From Euleptes europaea (lineage: Eukaryota > Chordata > Lepidosauria > Squamata > Sphaerodactylidae): DNA of 64,000 bases. The stretch lies in contig NC_079312.1 of the NCBI RefSeq assembly GCF_029931775.1, positions 14,639,821-14,703,820 of the forward strand, written 5' to 3'. The notes under the pieces are model-generated. The model made no database searches. It was given only the letters and a program-made list of their open reading frames with translations, and had not been told where the DNA came from. Below are positions 23,291 to 36,130 of the stretch, one piece after another (positions within the stretch are counted from its first letter, which is position 1; each line of letters starts with the position of its first letter). A program made the position numbers and the translations under genes.

Positions 23291-24145
23291 GGAGGGCGCT
23301 GCTGCAGTTCTTTTGCTTGTGGGCTTCCTAGAGGCACCTGGTTGGTCCAAACTGCTGGACTTGATGGGCCTTGGCCTGATCCAGCATGGGTATTCCTCTT
23401 TTTTATTCCCCCAAGGAACAGGGTTAGTTAAAATGAGCCCTAGTCATGACGCATGCATATTCTCTCCAGTATCAGAGGAGCATGCCTATTATATTAGGAT
23501 GCTCCTTATTCGTGGGCTTCCTAGGGGCACCTGGTTGGCCACCGTGTGAACAGACGGCTGGACTTGATGGGCCTTGGCCTGATCCAGCATGGCTTTTCTT
23601 ATGTTCTCAGCTGGCTGGGTCCCAAGTTAAGGTTGCCAGCCTCCAGGTGGGGCCTGGTAATCTCCCTCGGGGGCTACCACTGTACTCCCCAAACTAAGGC
23701 CCCCACAGACCCCACCCCCAACTCTCTGGAAATTTCAAGCAGGAATTGACAACCCTGTCCTCCAGTCTTCAACCTGCCTGGGCTGAAAAACCTGCACCAG
23801 GGGTGTAGAACTGCAGACTATGGGCAGGGCTTCCTGGGGTGGGATGCCCCTCCAAACCAAGTTTCCTGCTCACAGAAATCTAGCTGCTCAGGAAGGCTAG
23901 GTTGGAATCCTCTTCCTTGAGCTATTACTTTTCTGCAGCCCAGAAAATGTTACCTATTCTCTCTCGTATCAGAGGAGCATGCTTATTATTTTGGGTGTGG
24001 TGGAACACAGGCAGGATGGTGGTGCTGCAGTCGTCCTGTTTGTGGCTTCCTAGAGGCACCTGGTTGGCCACTGTGTGAACAGACTGCTGGACTTGATGGG
24101 CCTTGGTCCGATCCAGCAGGGCCTTTCTTATGTTCTTATGTTTGG
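23270..24145 (+). mobile_element. Three CR1/L2-like LINE 3' ends
   Basis: Three separate copies (about 23270-23395, 23465-23615, 23955-24145) share GGGCTTCCTAGGGGCACCTG and GACTTGATGGGCCTTGGCCT. The third ends with the 8-bp tail repeat TTCTTATG twice, as in CR1-type elements. Confidence 0.65.
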
Positions 24146-24344
24146 TGTGGAGGCATGAGCTAGCATATGAGGCCCTCCCAACCCTCGGCCTGCCTGCGTT
24201 CCCAAACTAAGGGTTTTCTCTGTTTTCCTGGCAGAACTTGAACTATTTGTCAGTATTCTATGGCTGACAATCCAGTACAATTAATGCTTTATACAACATA
24301 TTCTATGTCACCTTCAAGCATTTCCTTTTCTATTTTTATATACT

Positions 24345-25085
24345 GCAAAATGGATGTTATTGTGGTTACTGGAACAGCCATTCTGTCTCAGCTTGCATTG
24401 AATTCCATTCAAGTTTTAAACAAATTGGACCCAAGGGAAGTCCGGTTGGGCATGCTTTTCTGAATCTGTTGCTCGGACTATTGTTCCAAGAAGGCAGCCC
24501 TCTGATTTTCTGTGTCAACTTCAAGCATTTCCCTTTCTATTTTTATATACTGCAAAATGTTTGTGTCTCAGAAAGCAAAGAGGTTTCCAGCAATTGGCAA
24601 ACACAAGGACTTGTTTGTCCCCCATTTCTCAAATGAACTTCATTTCCTCCATTTAGGAAATGGAAGCATCTAACCAAGTCCCCTAATGACCCTGAATGGC
24701 AGTGTGGATTCGAACCTGGGTCTCCCAGATCCTAGTCCGACATGCTAACCACTAAAACTACATTGTCTTCATCTCGAACATGCTGCTTCTGTGAGGTGAA
24801 ATCACGCCACGCGTGTTAAGAACGAGAGTCCAAATGAGTCCAGCACAAATACAGCACCTTTGAAGCTATAATGGGGAGGGGGATTCTGTGTTTGATCCAT
24901 TTCACAGTTAAAAGATGTTATTGTGGTAACTGGAACAGCCATTCTGTGTCTGCTTGCATTGAATTCCATTCAACTTTTAAACAAATTGGGCCCAAGGGAA
25001 GTCCGGTTGAGCACGCTTTTATGAATCTCTGTCGCTCCGAGTATTGTTCCAAGAAGGCAGCCTCCGATTTTCCTAGATTCTGTAT
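24345..25085 (+). repeat. Local direct duplication upstream of the KRAB exon
   Basis: Positions 24352-24520 recur at about 24914-25085. Shared blocks include AACAGCCATTCTGT, GCATTGAATTCCATTCAA and AAGGGAAGTCCGGTTG. The spacer between the copies holds a SINE-like fragment (CCTGGGTCTCCCAGATCCTA). Confidence 0.75.
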
Positions 25086-25190
25086 GACTCCTGGGATACT
25101 CCTGAGCGTCTTGCTATCTCTTGGATATATTCTGTATGTTTTTTCATATGACTCACCTATGGGATTCTGCTTTCTCGTGTGAATATTCAG

Positions 25191-25355
25191 GGGCAGCGAG
25201 AAAAGATGAACTGGGGCAATCCTTCAGGGCCCTCATGTCTTTTTTGGAGGTGGCCGTGTTCTTCACGCAGGAGGAATGGGCTCTGCTAAATCCGGCCCAA
25301 AGAGCTCTGTACTGAGAAGTCATGCAGGAGAATTACGAGACAGCGGCCTCTCTGG
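25191..25355 (+). pseudogene. KRAB-A box exon with an in-frame stop
   Basis: KRAB boxes recruit TRIM28 (KAP1) to silence chromatin in cis to the fingers. The exon is bounded by TATTCAG|GGG and TCTCTGG|GTAAGG, 55 codons, phase 1 on both sides. The translation LEVAVFFTQEEWALLNPAQRALY-stop-EVMQENYETAASL is an almost perfect KRAB-A box (TQEEW, LNPAQRALY, EVMQENYE). At 25313-25315 the expected Arg codon of LYREVM is TGA. CGA to TGA is one CpG transition, so the break looks recent. Skipping this phase-1 exon would keep the frame, giving a KRAB-less isoform. It lies between the CpG-rich promoter and the finger exon at 28713. It is either a young pseudogene or a gene that has lost KRAB function. Confidence 0.85.
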
Positions 25356-25847
25356 GTAAGGACATCGGCCCATTTCTCATCAGTTGGGCTTTGAGGGTTG
25401 AGTATTACTGGTTGGAAATCCTGAGAGGGAAAGGGGTTAGTTTAGCAGGCATGTGAATTACAGAAACCTGTGGAGATATCAGATCTTTGATGGAGTTTCT
25501 CTGATTGGGGAACTGCGCATACTGAGGCATAACACAGTGAACGTTTAAGAACACCTTCCTGGAGTAATCTGTTCTGAGTAGATTTGAGTAGGGTTCTTAG
25601 GATCGCACTGCCTGTATGGTTTGCTGGGTCTGTTGTGTGCTGAGTTGCAGCAGAGTGCTGTGTTTATATGTTGTAAACCCATCCGAGTTTATATGTTGTA
25701 AACCACACCCTAATTAGCACATAACTTTGATACTTACAGGACAATGATTAGCACATTACCTTTGATACTTTTGCAGGACAATGACTCAGCTCAAACCCAA
25801 CCCCCTTCTGACTATATAAATTACTCTTCCAACACACTTTGACACTG

Positions 25848-25965
25848 AGAGACACTGTCCTTCAGTGTTACTCCTCTGAAGATGCCTGCCACAGCTGCTG
25901 GCGAAACGTCAGGAAAGAATACCAAGACCATGGTCACACAGCCTGGATAACCTACAAGAACTAAT
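25848..25965 (+). mobile_element. Penelope-like element end with hammerhead-like core
   Basis: CTGAAGATGCCTGCCACAGC and GCTGGCGAAACGTCAGGAAA are followed by ACACAGCCTGGATAACCTAC. The same text forms an inverted pair at 58822-59044, next to a Penelope-type RT remnant. CTGAAGA (25876-25882) and GAAA (25903-25906) enclose a short possible stem, as in a hammerhead ribozyme core. Confidence 0.55.
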
Positions 25966-26390
25966 GTGTCTTTTATTTATTTATTTATTCTTTTTTATAA
26001 CTCTTTATTTTAACTTTAGTTTATAATACTAAAAATACAACAGCAGTAGGTTAAATATCTTTGTACAGTATATGTTTGATATATGTTTCAATACTTGGTT
26101 CCAATATATGTTCCAATATCATACATCTTTTTACAGAAATCATATCATTTGTTGTAGTCACTTAGCAGAACTTAATAAATGCTGGCATTTGTTTCCTAAT
26201 AATGCATGCATGGTGTTTGCATCAAGCTGGAAGCAAAGATCTTGAAGGCAGTTGGAATACTGTCCCCTCCGCCGTCCCCCAAAGTGTGGGTATATTTTAG
26301 GCACCATAAACATTCTTGGAAAGTCCAAATCCCTTCATGGTGTCTTCTTTTCCCCTTGAAGGACTTTGGGTTCCTGGCCCATTCCTTTAT
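25966..26390 (+). other. No gene seen; AT-rich LINE-like tail
   Basis: AT-rich sequence with TATTTATTTATTC and ATAATACTAAAAATACAACA; possibly a minus-strand LINE 3' end. Confidence 0.35.
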
Positions 26391-27643
26391 GTACAGCGCC
26401 GTAAAAGAGAAGAGCGGTCCCTCCAGAGCTCTGAGGAAGCGGCCAGGTGTGCAGGTAAGAGGGAGGCGGCAATACAGCAAAAGGGCTGTTTCAGTTGGTT
26501 CTGCAGGATTTTTTTCTGTAGGAGCTCCATGTTATTCCCATTTTGTCGAATCAAGGATACAATCCGTGTAAGAGGTGTCCTGTTTTCATTGTGGCATTTC
26601 TTGTGCGTACAGTCTTCAGAAGAGTTGCAACTGAGGGCCAACGTAAACATGACAGCAATTGTACAACGGCTCCAAGAAACAGTTCCTGTAGTTCTGGTTC
26701 CTTCCTCCTTGGAGGATCCCAGCCTGTTTCCAACCAGGATGGAGCTGTTCTACTCTGTGATTTTGTCTCTTGTGGCATGACATGATCCCCTCCTGTTCAG
26801 TTGTGAACCCAGACAGGGGCCACGCTCCTTACGTGCTGATCCTCATATGACTCCCTTGATAGAACAAAGATTCCCTCTTTCTCTCCCCCTCACACAGAAA
26901 GTGGGAGCTCAAGAGAAGAGGAAGGCCGTTCCTCAGAAGAAGCAGAGGAGAGTTTACCGGGAGGATCTCGAACTGCACAACTGCTCCAAGAAACAGCTGC
27001 CACAGGTCTGTTTTTTCCCTTCTTTCTGTGATGATAGCCCATATTTTTCACCCAGGATGGATTTCTGCTGCACTGGGTTTTACTCCTGTGGTGGGGCATC
27101 ATCCACTCAATCTCACACACATGAACCCAGGGAGGGGACACACTCCTTATGTGCTGATAACCATACAAGGATCTGGCCCTCTCTGATAGGCTCCCTTTTT
27201 CTCCCCCTCACGCAGAAAGTGGGACCTCAAGAGAAGAGGAAGGCCGTTTCTCTGAAGAAGCACAGGAGAGTTTACCAGGAGGATCTCAAACTGCACAACT
27301 GCTCCAGGAAACAGCCGCCACAGGTCTGGTTTCTCTCTCCTCCCTTTCTTTGTTAACCTCAGCCCTTATTTTTGACCCAAGATGGATTTCTCCTGCTCTG
27401 GGTTTTACTTCTGTGGTTGGACATCATTCACTCCTGTCCAGACATGAACCCAGGGAGGGGGACACGCACCTTACATGCTGATAAACGTACAAGGATCTGT
27501 CCCTCTCTGATAGAAATATTTTCTCTTTTTCTCCCCCTCACACAGACGATGGGACCTCGAGAGCAGAGGAAGGCCTTGCCTCAGAAGCAGCGTTGGAGGG
27601 TCTACTCGGAGGATTTCGAGAGGATGGTTCCTGACTGAACTGG
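26391..27643 (+). other. Tandem series of homologous cassette exons in the KRAB-ZNF intron
   Basis: Two well-formed exons (26898-27005 and 27216-27323) are each 108 bp, phase 1 on both sides, with acceptor CTCACACAG/CTCACGCAG and donor CACAG|GTCTG. In the frame set by the KRAB exon they code ESGSSREEEGRSSEEAEESL and ESGTSREEEGRFSEEAQESL, acidic Ser/Glu-rich linkers. A third copy (27546-27643) keeps the start (DDGTSRAEEGLASEA) but has an in-frame TGA at 27632-27634. Two older, shorter relatives are at about 26391-26455 (donor GTGCAG|GTAAGA) and 26613-26690 (donor lost). Spacing of the better copies is about 320-330 bp. Because of the 1-1 phase, any number can be included without changing frame. 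Their product would lie between KRAB and fingers. Confidence 0.6.
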
Positions 27644-28712
27644 GTGAGAGCGAGAATCCTTTGGGGCTTTTTCAGGGAAACGAAGCAGGCATATCCAGGA
27701 AGGATCTGTGCTTTGTGCCCTGATGAGGCTTCTTTCTCCTGCGTCATGATCCTAGGCCTGAGGCTTAGGACTGCAGCTGCCTGTAGGCCTCAGGACAGCC
27801 TTTCCCTCACACACAGACCTCGGGCCTTGCTGCAAATTTTTCACATGCCTACGTTCGCCAGGGAACTTCCAAGTCTCACAGGGCTACACCCCTTCCTGTG
27901 ACATCCTGGAAGGGAAGATTAGGGTTGGGGGGTGGAATTCCCTCTGTCCCCACCCCGCATATTTCCCAGTGGATCTTGTCTTGTTACACAGAAGCAAAAC
28001 AGTTGAGATATGTGATGTGGGGTGGCAACTTGCCTATGGAATGCCCTTCCTCTTGAGGTTTATGTGGTACATGGCTACACTACATCCCTTTTATGCCCGA
28101 ATGTTTGTCTTTACCCAGGCTTTAAATTAGGGGTTTTAACCATAGTGTTATAATCTACTTTTAGCAAAAACAATGTTTGAAATCCATTTTCAGCTGATTC
28201 ATGTATTGTTGGCTTGATGCTCTGTCAGAGTTGTTTGAGAACTTTTTCTTTTTGTGACTTGTGTAAGCCGCCTTAGGGAGGTTCTCTGGAGAGGCGGCCT
28301 AGATTTTTTCCAGATAAATAAATAAACTTTGCTAATCAGGGAACTATTTGCATGTGGGAGAGCTCCTAGATAGCTAGAAAAACAATGACTTCTTGACTGA
28401 CCCTAGTGGATGAAAATCTCCTCAAACAAGGAGCGTAAAGAGGCTGTGGATGTGCTGCCACAGAGTCTTTGGAACAACAGGCATGTCCAGTGGCCACTGG
28501 ACTGAAAGGAAGTAGTTCCTCTTTGGGTCCTTCATGTTCACTCTGCCCCCCCCCCACCTCTCCCTGTCCTTTTCCTTGGTCGAAGTTATACACAGGCTTT
28601 TTCCAGTCTGCAATTCTCAGCAGGGAAAGTACTGTTCAGTAATGACAGGCCGTGCTAAGTAGTCTTTCTTTCTTGGAGCTCTTATTTGATTTCTGTATCT
28701 CTCTTCAAGCAG
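27644..28712 (+). other. Intron with LINE 3' end
   Basis: No exon was recognised. Positions about 28040-28330 resemble an L2/CR1-group LINE tail (GTGTAAGCCGCCTTAGGGAG, then AATAAATAAA). Confidence 0.45.
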
Positions 28713-30422
<1,710 letters not shown>

Positions 30423-30910
30423 GGGAGAAATGTTAAAAATGTTTTGTAGTGTGGAAAAAGTTTCAGTCCCAGCACAAGGTTACTCATTTTTGAAGAATTC
30501 ACAGTGGGTGGGAAACTTCACATCAAAGCCATAACACAGTAGAGAAAATGTCTAATTGCTGAGACAGGCACAAGAGCCTTTCTCATCATTTCGGTGTTAC
30601 TCTACTCAAGTGTATTTATGCAGAGAAATTGCATAATTTTTGGGGTTTTTTTCTCCATTAGTAAATTCAGTGTTAAATGGGAGAGAGTTTTCTCGCTGTC
30701 TTTCATGCTCAAGTAGGAACCTGCCAATCACACCTGCATCTGGAGCAGGATAGAGGGCTTTGCTTCCTTGGGTCAGTAGTCAAAATAGCCACTGTGCAGC
30801 TGCTTATAAGATGTTAGATATTGATGTTGTATTGTTCTCTTATGGCAAGTCTGTGTCTGAACTCGTTCAGCTGAGAGGATGGGATTAAAATAAATATGAA
30901 TCTTTGGTTT
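30423..30910 (+). other. 3' UTR of the KRAB-ZNF locus with poly(A) signal
   Basis: Finger-derived sequence fades after 30423. AATAAA lies at 30889-30894 (GGGATTAAAATAAATATG), followed by TTGGTTTTGC. The text TAAATTCAGTGTTAAATGGGAG resembles 3010-3060 after the first array, supporting common origin of the two loci. Confidence 0.55.
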
Positions 30911-31236
30911 TGCTTATCTTTGTATTTTACTATCCAGTGGAGCTCTGCCATTTTCTGGGAGGCACAGGGCCTGTAACCCTATCCTTATTTTGAAAGTAGA
31001 ATTCTGTCCCTCCCCTGCCATAGTCTCTATGGAAGGCAGACAAGTTTAAGTCTAGAGCTTCCACTGCATGTAAAACCTGGATCGCACAGCCTCTGTGTGC
31101 AGTGCATTCAATTAGTGAGAGGTTAGTCTAAGCTCTTCTCATAGGGGTGAAATCCTGCCAACACCATTGCCTGCCCATCCCCTTCAGTTCAGGCTGGGTG
31201 GGCTGTATTGCCCATGGTTTAGAAAAACAAACGGAT

Positions 31237-31820
31237 TCCATCAGGCAGGTGTTGGGGAAAACAATGTATGCAGCTTTATTAAACAAAAATAACCCCTTTA
31301 CCCAGGCTAATAACCTTCGGAAGATGGGAATTCGTCTCCTGGGAGGCAAGCAAGCAAGCCACTTGGTCCTGTCTGGCAGTCCGTCCTTGTTCTGCAGACA
31401 CTCCTCTCTCTGTCTTTATGTCTGGAGACCCTCTCTCTCTCTTATTCAGTAGTGAGCGAAGCCAGATATATTTTCCCCACTATCAGGTGCTCATTATTTA
31501 CAGTGCTGTGTGAAAGTTAACTCCCTAATGACCTGAGATTGCTCTCACATGGGGATGGGCTGTATTGATCACCACCTCTCTCCTGAGTACAATTGTCTTC
31601 CGCAATTTCCATTACAGTGGGCACTCGCTCATTCTTTTTGATTACGTGCTGTTTAAGTTATTAGTGAGTGCATGGTGGGGCTGATCGGGGGGGGGCAGCA
31701 GTTTGCCATAACTGCCTGGCACCTTGACTGAACTGCCTGGCAACCTAGCTATATACACATTGCAGATCGAGAACAGCTGCCTCTTGAGCTGCTCCCTCTT
31801 TTAACCATACCTACCCCCCC
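31237..31820 (-). mobile_element. Possible LTR-type fossil (minus)
   Basis: The minus strand ends AATAAAGCTGCATACATTG then TTTTCCCCAACA, as expected for R-U5 of an LTR with terminal CA. The other end and target duplication were not found. Low certainty. Confidence 0.3.
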
Positions 31821-31994
31821 AGTCCTTCAATGGTTCCTCACCCGAGGCTGGGGGCACATCCTCTACCTCCCACTCTCCCTATGTACCTGTCTTCTATGGG
31901 CGAGCAGGTCACTATCTGGCCCCAGGTTTTTGTGAGACCCCCAAGTCTTTGAGTCTTTCTGGGGCAGGTAGCTGTGTGTGTCTGTATACACATA

Positions 31995-32360
31995 CATGCT
32001 GCTGCAGTTGTGTGTTAAGTGCCGTCAAGACTCTTCTGACTCATGGTGACCCTAGAAATCAATGTCCTCCAAAGTGTCCTATCCTTAACAGCCTTGCTCA
32101 GATCTTGCAAATCGAGGGCCGTGGCTTCCTTTTATAGAGTCAATCCATCTCTTGTTGGGTCTTCCTCTTTTCCTGCTGCCTTCAACTTTTCCTAGCATGA
32201 TTGTCTTTTCCAGTGACTCTTGTCTTCCCATAATGTATCCAAAGTACAACAGCCTCAGTTTAGTCATGTTAGCTTCTAGGGTCAGTTCAGGCTTCATTTG
32301 TTCTAAAACCCACTGATTTTTTTTTGGGCGGTCCAGGGTATCCGTAACACTCTGCTGCAA
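31995..32360 (-). mobile_element. BovB/RTE LINE 3' end, C-terminus of ORF2
   Basis: The minus strand codes SLEKTIMLGKVEGSRKRGRP and NKRWIDSIKG, the conserved C-terminal text of BovB-type ORF2. It is followed by a 3' UTR with TGAGTCAGAAGAGTCTTGAC and GGCACTTAACACAC. This 3' tail resembles that of the 5S-headed SINEs here. It is a 5'-truncated, inactive copy. Confidence 0.8.
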
Positions 32361-33004
32361 TTAGTTCTTCATAATTCCTGCTATCTCCTTGCTGCTAGGA
32401 CCAAAAGTGTGGCATCTATCCTGCAGGGTTGGTGTGATTGACAGAGAAGAAAGGTCTGCATGTGAGCGAGTGTCACTTTGAAGAGGCAGCAAGGAGGGAA
32501 GGACACATAACAAAGATGAGGGGTGTGTGTGGGGGGGAGGAAGCGTGAGAGACAAACTGCTCTAAGCAGGTTACTCAGAAGGCAGATGGCATGTGGTCAA
32601 TCATTTGTTTTTTTACCCTTTCCCTTAGTCCTTAATATCCGTTTGCAAAAGAAGTCCTTATCTGCACATAAAGTAAACAGTTTGTTTGTAACCCTCAATT
32701 CACTATGGAGCAGTGCCAAGAAAAAAGTTGAATTAATTCAAAGTTAATTGAGTTGCCCTGTCTCAAGATGCATCCTCCTCAGATACCCGAACTCTCACAA
32801 GAGTCACTGAGGTTATAAGCTTAAGAACGCTTTCCAAGGAGTAAGCCCCATTCAATGAAATGGGATAGACTTCTGAACCAACCTCTTTTGGAATGCTCCA
32901 AAGAGATTGATCTATAAACCTGGAAGTCCCTGGTCCAACTGGTACTTCTGTCATGAACTTAGTCGCGATGGGTAGCCGTGTAAGTCTGTCAACAGCAGTA
33001 GAAA
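32361..33004. other. No gene seen
   Basis: Unassigned intergenic sequence; short open frames without domains. Confidence 0.4.
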
Positions 33005-33162
33005 AGAGCAAGAGTCCAGCAGCACCTTAAAGGCTAACAAAATTTCTGGCTGGGTATGCAGCTTTCGTGAGCCACAGCTCACTTTTTCAGAAAGCTCATA
33101 CCCTGCCAGAAATTTTGTTACTCTTTAAGGTGCTGCTGGACTCTTGCTCTTTCCTACTGCTA
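33005..33162. mobile_element. Inverted pair of Penelope-like 3' ends
   Basis: GAGCAAGAGTCCAGCAGCAC on the left is mirrored by GTGCTGCTGGACTCTTGCTC on the right, around GTGAGCCACAGCTCAC. The same unit occurs singly at 60964-61068. The arms are about 60-70 bp. Confidence 0.65.
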
Positions 33163-33705
33163 ATGAACTTAGTCAGGCTTTCTCTCTTGGTCTCATCATC
33201 CGCCCCTTCATCCTGCTGCAGTGTGAGGATCAGACTACGTACCTACCTGATAGGGCTGCCAGTGAGGGCTGCAACACAGTAAGATTTGTGTACTCTCACT
33301 TGGAGTGATATTGAGCCCTGCATGAGGGCAGAAAGCTCATCCCTCAACATGTGGACCTCTCGTAAAATGGGCTTGGCGAAGCACAGCTGCTGGCTTGTAT
33401 TTCATCTGCTGCAGAAAAAAAACTTCCCATTGTCTTAACGCATCCACACATTCCTTCAAAGCATGTCTGTGCCACGCACCAGGGCTGGAAGCTTATTGCT
33501 CATTTACAATATTTATAGTGCAGGGATTGTGCAGGAAAACCCGTATCCCTTTTAGGAGTTGTATGCGTGTGTTAAAGGCTTCACATCAGAAGAGGTATTC
33601 CCACCTGGGTGCATGAGAGAAGAGGGAATCCCTCATCAGAGGTGGCCGTTGCTGTGTGTGATATCAGTGGTGATCTAAGAAGTATTTAAGGGAGTGAAGC
33701 CGAAA
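33163..33705. other. No gene seen
   Basis: Unassigned sequence with no recognisable coding region or repeat. Confidence 0.4.
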
Positions 33706-34115
33706 CATTGTGCCTCAGTTTACCTTAAGTTACCAATCAAGACAACTGAGCTGAGATGCGTTGAAATTGACAGTTTGTTTATTGGTTTTGAGAATAAGCA
33801 GAACTGGGAATACAATGCCCTGGCTGTCAAGCCGAAGGATTGCGAACCCACATAAGCAGACAGGAAGAACTTTTAAAGACTTTTCAGTAATGACGTTTGC
33901 AAATAGAGTTACATTTCTGATCATCCCAGTTTTACCGCATAGTGTTTAATTGTTCTATTGAAATTGACATGTAAGCGATTCTTTAATACGTGTGCTCTAG
34001 CTCAAGCCACAGATTCCCTATTATCAGGGAACAAGCAGTACTTTCAAGGTTGCGGTGAAACGGAAAAGCAGAGAGAGAGACAGAGGAGTAGCTTAGAGAA
34101 ACAGGCTCTGCTTGC
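33706..34115 (-). mobile_element. LTR-like fossil repeat (minus)
   Basis: Reverse-oriented relative of 21040-21470. It shares TTTACCTTA-GTTACCAATCA, CCACATAAGCAGACAGGAAG and ACTTTTAAAGACTTTTCAGT. No primer-site motif follows here, so it may be a solo copy. Confidence 0.45.
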
Positions 34116-34555
34116 CAGAGGCGCGAGGGCTCTTGCCCCGGGTCTTTAAGCCTGGGGATCTGGCCTGGGGGCTCTGTAATATTTTTTTATGTGCTGAGTG
34201 TTTTACTTCTTCAAGGAGGGAGCCTTGAAAGAAGGTTTGCCAGGGGAACTATCAGAGTAGCCTAGGAAAGAAATTTCAGAAATGGATCACAGCATTGTGG
34301 CTAGTGAGGGAACCGAGGCAGTAACATGCAAGGTCTGTGGCATGTTTGTCTTTTTACCTGAGGGTAACATTAATTACACTTGCAGCAAGTGTAAGTTGGT
34401 AGCCCTGCTGGAGGAGAAGATACAGGGTCTTGAGGCACGCTTGTCCACACTCCATTTTTTAAAGCAAGGTTAAAAAATGGACAGAACTCATGAAGCTCTC
34501 TTTAGCGAGCAACAGGAGCAGTAGAGTAAGGAATCTGAACAAGTAGATTTGGTTC

Positions 34556-36130
34556 TGTTTTGCCCCAGACTAAAAAAACACACGATTTAAATGTTTTTTT
34601 CATGGCCGTGATTTATCCTTGTCAATCTTGATGTAGTTTTGGTTTTTCATGGGAACAAAGCACGCTGTATTTGACAACGGTTTGGTCTGTCCCTTTTGCA
34701 GGAGCCCTCCCCTTCCAACAGGCTCATTGTTTATGCCTGCCCCCAGCTCCGCCCCAACTCCGCCCAGCAGAATACCTCATGCGGTTCACCAGCCCCAGCG
34801 CAAAAAACAAGCACCAGTCCCTCTGGTCTCCTCCATTTTTCTTCCACCCTCTCTCTGTTCTGCTTTTGGAACAGTCAGATTCCAAATTGGGGGGGGGGGC
34901 AAGGCAGCGCTTTCCTCAAAGCTTCCCTCTATTTTCTATAGGTGTGGAACCCATTGCCATTTAATGAAAGACAGGATTGGGGTGGGGGCAGGAATTGCAT
35001 CCATGTGCCAAGAGGTGTGCCTTGGATCCAAGGTGTGCCTTGGATTTGCCGCTCTTTAAATGCCCATTTTCCCAATCCTAATTCTCAAAACTCTGATTGT
35101 TGAGTTTTGATAATTTGGATGGGAAAAGGGTGCATCTAGAGAGCAGCAAATCCAAGGAAAAACCTCCAGTGCATAAATGGCCATTGTAAACCTCTTGCAT
35201 TAAAGCCAATGCATCATGAGAGAGAGGAGGGCTCCTGGCTTGTGCGCCGGCCCCGATCCAGCCAGTGTGCATGGCGGGGGGGGGGGGGGAGGGAAGAAGG
35301 TCCCTGGCTTGCACGCTGGCCATGATCCGGCCACAGTGCATCATGAGAGAAAGGAAGGCTCCTGGCTTGTGCGCCGGCCCTGATCCAGCCAGTGTGCATG
35401 GCGGGGGGGGGGAGAGGGAAGAAGGCCCCTGGATTGCGCGCCGGCCATGATCCGGCCACATTGCATCATGAGAGACAGGAGGGCTCCTAGCTTGCATGCC
35501 AGCCCCGATCCAGCCAGTGTGCATGGCTGGGGGGAGAGGAAAAGGCCCCTGGATTGCGTGCCAGCCATGATCTGGCCACAGTGCATCGAGAGAGAGGAGG
35601 GAGATAAGAGCAGGCTGGCCACCCCTCTTCAGAAGAGAGATGGGAGGGAGTTTTGCCTTGGGTTTTCCGCTCTCAGGATGCACATTTTTCCCATCCGAAT
35701 TCTCAAAAATCCCCCCTCCCGCTGGGGTAGAGGGGCCAACAGCCCCTTCCCTTGAACATCCCCCCACGGGTCCAGCTGCCCTAGACCAAGCTGCCTCCAC
35801 CACCACCCCCAGCGCGTGAGGCGCACATGGCGTGGCCCCGCCAGTCTCCCCCTGGAGCCGTCCGTCCGACGTCCGCCTGGGCTTGGAGGTGTGGGCCCAG
35901 CTCCAAGGCCCTTTCCGGGCGAGGGGCGTGGAAGGTGTGCCGCCTGCCCGCCCACCAGCCTCCTGGACGGAGGGAGAGAAGTGCCAGGACTCTAGGCAGG
36001 CAGGAAGGCAGTCAGTCAGCAAAAGGGGCGGTATTCTTGTCCAAGTGTGAAACTCCCCCAGCCAATCACTGTTCTTGGGGGAGGAGAAAGGAGATGTCAT
36101 GGGGAGCGAAGCAAAAAAATTTTCATGGGC
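34556..36130. repeat. Insertion in CR1: hairpin and ~123-bp tandem repeat
   Basis: It contains a G-rich run (34888-34900), an inverted repeat at 35049-35158 (GGATTTGCCGCTC...GAGCAGCAAATCC) and a tandem repeat at 35205-35605. A 356-codon minus-strand open frame here is due to GC-rich repeats. The family is not recognised. Confidence 0.6.
35205..35605 (+). repeat. ~123-bp tandem repeat, just over three units
   Basis: Units start at GCATCATGAGAGAGAGGAGG (35212), then about 35339, 35463 and a partial at 35584. Each contains CCGATCCAGCCAGTGTGCAT, a poly-G run of variable length and GCCATGATCCGGCCACA. Confidence 0.85.
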
